DNA of 64,000 nucleotides, taken from Leptidea sinapis. Taxonomy: Eukaryota > Arthropoda > Insecta > Lepidoptera > Pieridae. The DNA lies in NCBI RefSeq assembly GCF_905404315.1, contig NC_066268.1, positions 11,942,001-12,006,000 on the forward strand. Direction: 5' to 3'. Positions 1-11,700 of the stretch are shown here, piece after piece. Below the pieces are notes generated by a model. That model was given only the letters and a program-made list of their open reading frames with translations, searched no databases and was not told the DNA's origin. A program made the translations under genes and the position numbers. Within the stretch, counting starts at the first letter, position 1. Every line of letters starts with the position of its first letter.

Positions 1-1465
1 TACGATTTGGGTTTACAACAAGCACTTGAATACTGTAAGCCATGACTTATAACCGTTGGGTTCTAAAGACCCATTATTTGGTAAGACTACCAAGGAAAAC
101 TATACCTATTAGTCTAAATTACTGCTAAAATATATAACTCATTCTCTAGATAATGTAGAAATTAATTTACCAAACACAAATTGACGAAAATTTAAATAAA
201 AATTTGAGTTTGTAGTTAATTGAGTTAATAAATATTCTCTAAATAAATCAATTTCAAGAAAATATTATTTCATCTTTTATTATAAATGAAATTTATATAA
301 ATATCTACGCAGTGTATTCTTTAATGAACTCAATTGCTCTGAAAATCTAGTGTAGTCTAAATATTCTAGAGTCTCTCCATAATTTAGCCGAATTACATTT
401 TGAACTCTGAACAGAGCAATGCGTGTGGTTTGTGCATTGTTATGTTTCAGAGTAAAATCTGTAATTGCAGTGGTATCTATTACTAAGATTTATATAGTGC
501 CATTTTATAGGAAATAACCATTGGACTTACATTTGAAATTCATTCTTTATAATACGGCATCAATTTCTAAAATTTGATAAGTTATGAGAAATAAAGACAA
601 CATTAGCGAATGTATTTAAAATTCTACTGAGACATAGTTTCTACAAATATTGTTTAATTTCTAGACATGACGTAAGAATGAGTTGGGTATTTCAAGAAGA
701 AGTTCTGATCAGAAATGACTTTATTTTTTCTGCTATTGTATTAAATATTGATGCAGCTATCACAATATTAGGGTTAATGGGTAAATGGAAGGTCCATTAA
801 AGAGTAAACATCTAAAATACATTATTGAAAGTCCAATTACAACATACCTTCCGTTTAAGGTGTTTAGCTAATTTTGTTTAGTCATAATTCAGCCCAAAAT
901 TATCCTGACCTGACCCGACTATTGCAAACTTTTCCTAAATATCATTACGAATTATTTCCCAAATCAAAATTAAATTATCCTTCGACACATAACAAATACT
1001 TGTTTTAATATAAAAGACATATTAATTTATTTATTATAATCATATACACATGATGGATCAAAAGGCTTCCCGCGATTTATTTCAACTTTGTCTTCCGAGT
1101 ATGAGATTTGATAGTTATAAATGATTTTAAATCAATCACACTCACAAATAAACATTTTTTATAAATATTTTCTTGTATTTGTTGTTATTAGTATACAGAA
1201 TGTAAGCGTTAATTGTGATTATTCCATAACTATTACACATATCAAAAAACTTTACACTGATAATATCGATATCAATAACCTTTTAAAATCAACCGAGAAG
1301 TATCTGAAATTTTGATATTTAACACTCAGACTTAACGAAAAAGTCTTATTTTATTCTCATAGTTTACAAGTCTCAAAAAGTCTTATTTAAAAAGAAACAA
1401 TTGGTTACATTTTCTTAAAAATTGTATGATCTGTATCGGTTGACACACTCGTAATGGTAATCAAT
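1..1465. other. AT-rich DNA, nothing recognised
   Basis: No convincing gene or repeat. A 64-codon frame at 1121-1315 has AT-driven composition and no domain. Confidence 0.6.
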
Positions 1466-1637
1466 CTGAGTGCCAAATGTGAGATTTTTTACCTATTTGA
1501 TCGGGTAAACGTTAACATAACTAACGTCTATGATATTTTCCTCTACTTTCACTAGATGGCGCTCTTTCGGCGCCATAAAAATCGTAGTTAACTTTAACGC
1601 GATCGAATAAGTAAAAAATCTCACACTTGGAACTCTG
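1466..1637. mobile_element. Foldback MITE, about 170 bp
   Basis: The left end (CTGAGTGCCAAATGTGAG and on to about 1516) and the right end (about 1586-1637) are inverted copies, about 50 bp each with scattered mismatches. The core contains agatggcgc and a second inverted ggcgcc. No coding capacity. Confidence 0.7.
1550..1563 (+). promoter_or_regulatory. CTCF-like core motif (with relatives at 2113-2123 and 2443-2453)
   Basis: cactagatggcgct fits the insect/vertebrate CTCF core (CCAS.AGRKGGC). Similar agatggcgc sites are at 2113-2123 (minus) and 2443-2453 (plus), giving three within 0.9 kb past the gene end. Motif match only. Confidence 0.25.
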
Positions 1638-2341
1638 GGCAAAATACATATTTTTTAATATTACAGTCAAATTAAGAATAATACTTAATAATGTGTTATA
1701 GAAATGCTTTAAAAAAGAAACGGCAATATATTCGCAATATCAAAACTCACACTCTTTATTTCACGCTTTAGTTGACTGAAAGATTGACAATTAAAAATAT
1801 TTTAGATTTATTCAATTTACTTACAAGAGCAAGGATATGTTTGGATATATTCGTAAATACAGTTGCGGGATTAAAAAAATCTTGTAAGTAAAGAGACGGT
1901 TTTATAATTTAATTTACATTATAAAACAATGGGACATAATTATGTATATTATTGCTACTTTATTCTGGTCCTGACTAATATGATTTTCAAGTTATATCAC
2001 ATTTACCTGGTATATTACGGTCACAAGATTGGCATCGTTTTTATTTAAAAAATTTATATAAATTAAGTATTGTCAGAAGTCTTTATCTTTATAATATGAA
2101 GTATAATTATAAAATAGCGCCATCTATTGTAGAATATAACAGTGTCATAGGATTACTGGAAGAGATCATAATATTAACAGGATCAAACGCATAAGATTTT
2201 GTTCAAATGGTTTTTTACGATTTTAATTAGTAAGTTTTATAAACGTCAATACTTCATTGATACAAGTTTACAAATAGTGTCTTGTTTATTTCCAATCTTT
2301 ATCTTTCAAACTGTCTTACAAACTTATTATTGATACATAAT

Positions 2342-2620
2342 TTTATTAATAAATAGTGGATATTGTTCGTTTAATATACCTACTACTTCGTCTAGATTTT
2401 ACATCTTTATCATTAAACTCTTAGAATATCGAGGTGTTTACAACAGATGGCGCTGATATCGAAACCCAGTGTTATAAAAACCGATGCCAATCAGAGGTGA
2501 AACGCAAAAGCGTTTTACAATACAAAGTGTGCGTGTGTGTGATCTGATCTGCCGGGAGCCATGTGGTAGTTGCCGGGGGCCGGTACTGGGCCCCCGCCCT
2601 GCGAGCCCGACCGGACCGCC
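2342..2620 (-). other. Probable 3' UTR and poly(A) signals of the receptor gene
   Basis: After the stop codon, a GC-rich stretch (2550-2620) passes into a CA-rich tract. AATAAA hexamers read on the minus strand at about 2342-2347 and 2285-2290. Either could end the transcript; no cDNA evidence is available. Confidence 0.45.
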
Positions 2621-2729
2621 TCAGACGAACCACTCGTCCTTGTGCGGAGCGCCGGCGCCGCTCAGCGCAGCGCCGCCGCTCGCAGGCGGCCCGGGTGCGC
2701 CAACTTGTACCTGCAGCAGGTCGCACGAC
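2621..2729 (-). CDS. Terminal exon: C-terminal tail ending DEWFV, TGA stop
   Basis: The acceptor is ggagtag above 2729; one base completes a Gly codon, then 35 codons and TGA. The peptide starts SCDLLQVQVGAPGPP and ends APHKDEWFV. The last residues W-F-V fit a class II PDZ ligand (hydrophobic at positions 0 and -2), so binding to a scaffold protein is possible (inference). The acceptor's pyrimidine tract is weak. Alternative AG sites lie within 15 bp, but only this one keeps the phase with the preceding exon. Confidence 0.75.
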
Positions 2730-5700
2730 CTACTCCTTACTACTAATACCGAGTACACACCACTACTTACTACTTACTATACTACATCTCTAGGATAGGC
2801 GGAAACAAGGACATTGTCACAAATAATTACGTGAAATTATATCTATCCGTATACTTATCGTGAAGACTTCGAGGTGTGGTGAACATCGAGGAGTTGAACG
2901 CAGTTCAATCACTTCCGCCACTATGTAATAGGCAAAAGAGCAGTGTACTTGTTTTATCAGTGGGAGGCTCCTTTGCACAGGATGCTGGCTAGATTATGGG
3001 TACCACAACGGCGCCTATTCCTGCCGTGAAGCAGTTATGTGTAAGCATTACTGTGTTTCGGTCTGAAGGGCGCCGTAGCTAGTGAAATTACTGGGCAAAT
3101 GAGACTTAACATCTTATATGTCAAGGTGACGAGCGCAATTGTAGTGCCGCTCAGAATGTTTGGGTTTTTCAAGAATCCTGAGCGGCACTGCATTGTAATG
3201 ACGTCCTGAGACGACCTGCTCGTCTCTTCCCTTATTTTCATTAAAGCACTGTTGTGTCGGGTTTGAATGAGATAGGTGTACTGCAGTACGCAGCGCCATA
3301 GGTCGTTTTGTAATAACGACTCAGGTAAAGTTGTCAGTGTTGTGAAAGATACAACTTAGCATCAAGAGGAAAACGTACTTTTAAAATAATAGATTAAATC
3401 TTAACTTATTAATATCCTTTCTATTACCACCTCACCAGCCGAACTTTCGGCGTTTCTGGACAGTGCGGTTTCAAGGAATTGTCTTACCCATATAACCAAA
3501 CTATGGAATAGGTTTTGTTGTGTGGTGTTTCCAGATCAATACGACATAGTTTCCTTCAATAATAACGCGTAGATCTAATTAGCCCTTAATGTCTTATAAT
3601 AGCGCCTTTTTCTGCCGGGAAGCAGCAAGGTGCACACATTATTGTGTTTTGGTTTGAAGCATGATTGCTAGAGCTAGTGAAATTACTGGCTAATGAGACT
3701 TAACATCTTGTGTCTTAAGTAGCGAGCCCAATTGCAATGCCGTTCTGATCTTTGGGTTCAATGAGGAATCCTGAGCGACAATTCATTGCGTTGCTCGTGT
3801 CTCCACTTTTTCTTATAAAGCCCCGGCGCAAACGATGAAGGACCCTTGTGAAAATGATGATTTTCGACGTATCTGCCTGGAGAAGACGTCTCTGAGTTGA
3901 CAGCCTGAACGACCGGAGTTTTTTTTTATGAAAATAAGGGATGAGACGAGCAGGACGTTCAGCTGATGATGTCCATTACAATGCAGTGCCGCTCAAGATT
4001 CTTGATAACTCATAAATTCTGAGCGGCACAACAATTGCGCTCGTCACCTTGACATATAAGATGTTAAGTCTCATTTGCCCAGTAATTTCACTAGCTACGC
4101 CGCTAAGAAAAAAAGTTAGGTTTTAAAAGAACTAACCCGCGCGGGCCCGCAGGGTGCGCCCAGTTTCCCGGAAGCAGTGTTGTAGTGCCGGGCGAGCCTC
4201 CAGCCGCCGCGGTCTTTCCGCTGGCTCCGTTACTGCTCGCCATTTGGTCTACTGTAATTTAAAAAAGAAGTTTATTTAAAATCTCTGATTTCCAAATACT
4301 ATTAGTTTAATGTTCTTCAACAGCAGTAGAACAGCCTGTCTGGAGCGGTACTGCTACCACGTCTACTTCTAACGCAACACAGCCGTGCAATGGTATTGTT
4401 CAGTTTTGGTTAAAAGCATGAGAGCATATTTAAAGATAATACCGACAGTATTATCTTTAAATGCCGTTATTTAATACTAGATGATGCCCGCGACTTCAAC
4501 CGCGTAGATAAAGGGTTATTAAAAATAATAAGCATGTTTGGAATTGAAAATTATCTCATGTCCTATTCCAGTTCCGGTTCCCATTCCCAATATATTACAT
4601 GAATCTTATTTCGAGGAAGATTGCTATGGCAAAATCAACCTACTATTGGTATAGTTATAACTCATCCATGAATTTTTCCGGAATAAAATGTAGCCTATGT
4701 CCATTCCCAAGTTCTAGTTTATCGCTGTACCAAATTTCATCAAATCGGTTCAGTAGCTCCGGCGTAAAACTTACATTCACATTTAGAATATTAGTAGGGA
4801 GACCTATCCATAGATACCTACCCCGTACACGTAAGGGTTTGATAAAAACAAATGAGTTTCAGTGCTAAGTATGGGGAACCCGTAAATTTATGGGTTTTTT
4901 ATTCTATTTTTGTGTGAAAATCTTAATGCGGTTCACAGAATACATTTACTTACCAAGTTTCAACAGTATAGTTTTTATTATTTCGGAAAAAAGTAGCGTA
5001 ACATACGGACGGACGGACAGACAGACAGACAGACAGACAGGCATAACGAATCATACGAATGAAACGTTTACTTTGCATGTGATTATAGGAGGCGGCTATC
5101 ACTTCATGGGTATTTACAAGAGACGGAAGATGTGAAGGAGATATTGAAAGGAGAGTGAATGCGGGTAACTTTGTGAATGGATCGCTGCATGCCTTTATGA
5201 ACGTCCAGGCTGTGCTAAAAGAGTTGCAAATGCCGCCATTTGCGACGGAAGTGAGAGTATGCCAGAAGAAGCATAAAAACAGAATTAACGCAGTGGAGAC
5301 CACTGCGTAGCATATGCACTATGAGTATGATAAGAGCGCGGTGTGGTCTGAAAGAAGATGTCGTGACAAGGATTGAGAAAGGAATGCTGAAATGGTTTGG
5401 ACACGTGGAGTGAATGAGTGAAGAAACATTGACAAATCAAAAATATATGGCAAGTGTGTATGGGCAAATCGGTCGCGGGAGACCTCTTAGGACATTCGTC
5501 GACCAAGTCTAGGACGTTTTAAAATAAATAGTAGTTGAAAAAAAAAAAAACAAATAATACGCTTTTTAAAGAAAATCGAACTAAAAAATAGAAAATATTC
5601 TTTTTATTTTTTAAACTATTATTTGCATTGTTGCATTCAAAATTCTCTTTGGCATTCGAAAATTTCCTAATATTAGAAATTTAAAATTAACATCATTTCC

Positions 5701-8700
5701 TGCCTTATAGACAATATATCAATGTTATATAAATTAACAAAAATCTTATTTTGCAAATAAAAAAATGGAATAATTTTATCAACTGTATTGTCATCGGTCC
5801 TCGATAAATCTAAGAAGTTTGAACGAAATCTAGCCTTTTAAAGTGGATCAAAATCACAGAACAGTTTAAAAAAATCGTGCCCAAATGAGTCAGTTACAAA
5901 CAAACATACATACAGATGAAGCTAATAAAAAGTGTAAAAGGAAAGGTCCGAAGCACCCGGAACCGGCGAGCATGTATGAAAACAGTAATTAATGTAGAGG
6001 AAGCGCGTGAGGTTTGTAAGTGGCATTCTGTTGTCTCTTCCTACCCCCACGGGAGGAATGTGTGTGTGGTTATCACTTACTTATAAAAACCTTAGATACA
6101 TAGGTAAGAGCTGTGTTAAAAGTCGCTTTGAGGAAACCGATTAGATACCCAACGAATGGTTCGTACAGCGACGCTCAGGTACTCAGTGTTCGAAAGCTGT
6201 ACCTGATAAGAGTGGCGATGAATGTCCACAAAACAGCTCTGAACTCAAAAGAATACAACACATTGCTTAAAAACCGATTTTACAAATTGCCTGTTACTAA
6301 TGTCAAAACTGCATTTGCATGTCGCTTTCCAACCTTTTTGTACCCCCGGATTTATAATAAACTGGTCCAGCTATGTAAATTTAAAGAACACTCCATCTTC
6401 AAGGCTAAAGAGCTTCTATCAAAATATTTAATACAACTATCCTATATGGAAACTGAAAATCTTCTTAAGGTACAATCCTAAAAAATACACACAACACATA
6501 CACAATTAATACTTGTATAGTTATTACTGTTAGTTTATTTCTTTATATGATTAGTTAAATTTTAGTAATCAGCTTGTTGTCACCAGCCGCTTGTATATCT
6601 TTATTTTCTGTTAATTCTACTATTTCCCCCACGAGTCAGGCAACGCCTAGTGTGAACCCCAGTATAAAATGTTAATTTGTATATGAAAAGTGCGAAATAA
6701 ATGATTTTGATTTTGATTTTTTTGAGGTACTTACAATGTAAGTGGGTGCGTCTATTGGGCGCTCGCTGACGACAGTAGCAGCAGACCAGCACCAGTATGA
6801 TGATGATCATAAGCGCCGCGACCCCGGCAGCCACCGCCAGCCAGGCACCGTTGGTGCTCCCTTCACCATTCTCTAAAGATTCATCATTATTAAATCAAAT
6901 ATTTTTTTAATGAAAAATAAGGGACGAGACGGGCAGTTCAGTTGATGGTAACTGATACACCTTGCCCATTACAATGCAGTGCCGCTCGGAAATTCTTGAA
7001 AAACCCAAAAATTCTGAGTGGCAATAAATTTGCACTTGTCACTTTGAGACATAAGATGTTAAGTCTCATTTGCCCAGTAATTTCACTAGCTATGGCCCCC
7101 CATAGACCGAAACACAATAATGTTTACACATAACTACTTCACGGCAGAAATAGGCGCCGTTGTGGTGCCCATAATCTAGCCCGTATCCTGTAAAAGGCCT
7201 CCCACTGGTAAAAAAATTATTCAAAGAATTACACTATACTATATTTACTTACATAATGCTTTGGCTAAGTCAAGTTAATGATTTTAATACCATTTAAAGC
7301 TATTGACGTAAATTAGACAAATGTTTTGACTTGACTCTAATATATCGTGTGTACTTCATTTCAACCAATTGATTAACAAATAATTTAATTGAAGTAATTA
7401 ACCGAAATTTATACATTAACTAGCTGACCCAGCAAACGTTGTTTGCCATATGAAGTAACAAAAAAAAATTCAATAGTAAAAAAATTTGGGGTATAAAATA
7501 TAGATGACGACCGATTCTCAGACCTACCAAATATATCATGCATAAAATTTATCGTACTACAATAATCATTATAATATTCGGTTGCCATCTTGCAGCTCAG
7601 TTGCGTATCTGTGGATGGAATAGAATAATATTTTTTTTAATCCTGAATCATAATGAAATAAAGGTAGTGACCATTTAGGGGTACGAAAAATAGATGTTGG
7701 CCGATTCTCAGACCTACCCGATATACACACAAATTTTCAAACAAATTGGTTTATCCCTTTCGGAGGAGTTTGGTAACAAACACGGGTCACGAGAATTTTA
7801 TATATAAGACTAGCTGACCCAGGAAAAGTTGTATTGCCGAAAATCGTGATACAAAAGTAACTGTTGATCGTAGATGGGTGAAAATTTGAAGTTGTATGTA
7901 TGCTGACTTATAATCAAACAAATTAAAAAAAAAAACGTGAGGACCACCCTTAACATTTAGGGGGATTAAAAATAGGTGTTGTCCGATTCTCAGACCTATC
8001 CAATATGCACTCAAAATTTCATGAGAATCGGTCAAGCCGTTTCGGAGGAGTTCAAAGTTTAACACCATGACACGATAATTTTATATATTAGATATTACCC
8101 AGGCATTCAGTATTCCACAAGTTGCACACTAATAAAATGTTTACATAACCTGTCATTAATTTACGAGCGCGGAGCTTAAATTATAGTTGATTGTTGATTA
8201 GTGCTGACTGGCGAAGTGGGAAATTATAATATGGCCACTAGAAAGCAATAATCCAAATTTATTATTTTGAACTAGAAACAAGAGATCAACTAATGATTTG
8301 TTTAGAAAATGTGAAATATATTATTTTTTTATTAATTTCTCTTACATAATCAAACGCAAAGAGTCAGCGATCAAGTAATCCCTGATCATCTTGATTTTTG
8401 GCGTTGTGATGTAGTCTCTCTACATTTTTTATGGCATATATGAAAGGGAGTGTTTTGTGGAATTGTTCAGCTCAATAAGCAGCCGAATCCCACCACAGAA
8501 CATCACATCAAAATGACAAATTTCACGAGCTTTTAACTTTTATTGTTAAACATTTATTGCTGATTTTATTTACAAAAAGTTAAAACTTATAGAACCAATA
8601 CGGTTAACTGACATAGATACGGCGAGATTAGTATACTTTAGTTATTATCATAGTATTATGTCCTATGGTATATTGTTATGGGGCAGTGCGGCCGATATTA

Positions 8701-11700
8701 ATACTATCTTTGTGCTGCAGAAGAGGGCTATTCGCGCGATTTATAACCTAGGTCCTAAAGAATCATTGAGAGAAAATTTTAAAGAAATAAACATTTTGAC
8801 TGTTGCTTCTCAATACATTTTCGATAATGTTTTGTATGTTCATAAGCACATTGAGGAATTTTCTAGAAACTGTGACATTCATAATGTTAACACGAGGAAC
8901 AAACATAAACTTGTTATGCCTACTACTCGGTTGGGTCGAGTTAGTAAGTCTTTTGTTGGGCGATGTATATGCTTCTACAATACGATCCCAGAAAATGTAC
9001 AAAACAAATGTGTTACGAAATTTAAAAGAATTGTTAAAAAACGTTTGTGTGGGAAAGGTTATTATAGCATAAACGATTTTCTTAATGACACCACGGACTG
9101 GGAATAAAGCGAACACCCTCAGGCTCTTTAATTATAAATGTTTATTGTACGATATTACATTGTAATCCATATTTTATATTTAAAAAAAAAACCCGCTGAG
9201 TTTCTTGCGCCCATTCTTCTCAGGTCTGAGGCAGTCTCTTTTGAATGGGTGGTAGATTTTGACGTTCAATAAGTGATTTTAAATCCTATTTTGAATAAAA
9301 ATATTTGAATTTGAATATTTCTTATGCATTTTGGTTCCCAATCAGCGCGTCCTCTGTCGCATAGAAGTTCTCCATGTGTCTTCTCATGTCACGGTTCTGT
9401 GCCAGTCTTGGCCATAGCATTATGGTGAATAGTGCAATGTCGTCAGCCCAGCGCTTTTTCTGTCTCCCTTTTTTGCGAGAACCATCTCTAACGACCCGTT
9501 CGGTTATGGTTTTAGTCAATTTATTTTTATTATCTCGAACCTATCCATCTGCATCTCTGTTTTTTTTGTAAATGTGACAGCATCCTAAATTTTCATAATT
9601 TTTCTTACTTCTTTACACTTTTTTCTATCTCCTGAAAGAGAATGGCTTAGAGCATAATCCTCACCTCAAAAGCCGGTAATGCATCAGACTTCCGGTATTA
9701 CGCATGTTCAAGGGCAACCGGTTATTTACCATCCATTATCTTAACTTGCTGATTTCTAGAGAAAGACCTTTTATGTACTAAATTACCTGGGCAGAGAGCG
9801 GCAGTATCTTCGTCGGAGCCATCAGCGCAGTGGTCGACACCATCGCAGGTGAGGTCAGCACTCACACAGAACTCTCTCTGTTTACACCTGAACTCCTTGC
9901 AACCGTGCTCTGTAAGGAATACTAGATCATATGAGATTTGCATTTATCTGAAAAATACAAAGTAGTGACTTGATTTCTGAAATCATGTTTGACGGAATGT
10001 GAGTATGAACGAGTATCGTAGATTTTATTAATCCTAATTTCTGAAGATTTGGAATACATTACAAAAATTTAAACAATATTTGATTTCAGATAGTCTTATT
10101 ATAAATGTGAGTATTAATTTTGTTTCATTTTCGAAATATTATTTGTTAAGTTTTTGTAAGTAGGTTTTAGTAGTAGTATAATTGAGTATCTCACAAACAT
10201 ATCATAACATACTTGTGAAACATTAAAATTGAAATACTACTTTTTAAATACCTACTTTTGTGAAAGAATCACATCATAATATTCGCAAATAGCCAGGTTT
10301 TCCCATCTTACTGGATTTTCCCCAAAAACGAGGTGTAAATTAGTTAAAGGCATAATAAACTTCTTATCCTCCAATATGTAGATAGGGTTGTAGAAAAGGG
10401 TTGTTTGATACCTACGTTTCAGGATAAAATTATGTTCTCGATTAATTTATAAGTCAAATACTAACTTACAATATACTACCGTATAGATCAACAAAGCGTG
10501 CGAAAGTGAATCTCTCTAACGGAGATAGAAAGGGTAAGCGAATATTTTTATCTGTAACCGATTTTGATTGACAGGTCGTAAAAAGTCAGCCACGTTTGGC
10601 ATTAGTTCAGCAGAATCCTAGCTACTATAACGTCAGTTTTATCGAAGAGATAATGAGCGTTTTAGCTCTATTATGCGATTTTCAATACTAATTTTAACAA
10701 GCGTTTATTTGAAATGTCAATAACCTCCGATAAGTCATTGTGATTATATAGTATAATAAATGTATGTTCAAAACCACGGACTAGTAAAAAAAGAAGGACT
10801 CCGCGCCGTGATATTAGCAAGTGAAGCACCGTTATGCTAGTGTGTTACGGGGCTGCGGGAGATACTAGTTAAACAATTTTTTCTCCCTTAAATAATCATA
10901 TATGGCCACAAATACTTATATAGTATCGTTTTTATACTATATAAAAACGCACGATGGCATTTTTAAAATATTTTATTGAGACGCAAACAGATCTGTCACA
11001 GTCGATGACAATTCTCATAATGGCCGACTATCGGCCTGTAGTAGTGTGTGTGCGTGGGGCTATGTATTTACACGTTAATCGGCTTGTTTTGGTGCTACAT
11101 TTGGTGCTACACTGATTTTTCATTTTTACAATCTGTACTAGTGAGGGGCTGCTTTGCACAGGATGCCGGCTAGATAGTGGATACCAAAACGGCCGCGGCG
11201 CCTTTTCCTGCCGTGAAGCAGAAATGTGTAAGCATTATTGTGTTTCGGTCTGAAGGGCGCCGTAGCTAGTGAAATTAAGGTGACACAATTATGTAAGGTG
11301 ACACGGAGACCTTATTTTTTACTAGTCCGTGGGTCAAAACATAAATGATTCCTCGTTTAAAATTATATGCGGTAATATGTTTGAAAGTTTGTTGCAAGAA
11401 CTGCATAGTCAGCTGATTGCGACTCACTGAACTGAGGCTTATAACGACTGAACTATGTTTTAATGGACAAAGTTACTTAAAGTTGAACACACACTATTAC
11501 CGCGGTCTAGCTGCATGCTATTGATAAAGTTACCGCCATTAAACATAAATATTCACCGAAACTATTCCGCATGTATAATGAGAAATTGTCAACATTGCAT
11601 TTATAATCAATCCAATTTATTTTTATGACAGTAAGGGATGAGACGAGCTAGCGACGATGATAATTGATACGTCCCACCCATTACAATGCAGTGCCGCTCA

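Noticed and set aside
2484..2798. 104-codon plus-strand frame and Arg-rich minus frame over the GC-rich patch
   Set aside because: Artefacts of GC-rich terminal-exon DNA; only the phase-matched minus frame ending EWFV fits the gene.
5006..5040. Short direct repeats as a CRISPR-like array
   Set aside because: Simple tetranucleotide microsatellite without spacers, in a eukaryotic genome.
6113..6481. Intact 122-codon frame as a host gene
   Set aside because: The text matches the C-terminal end of a non-LTR polyprotein and is followed by a LINE-type tail.
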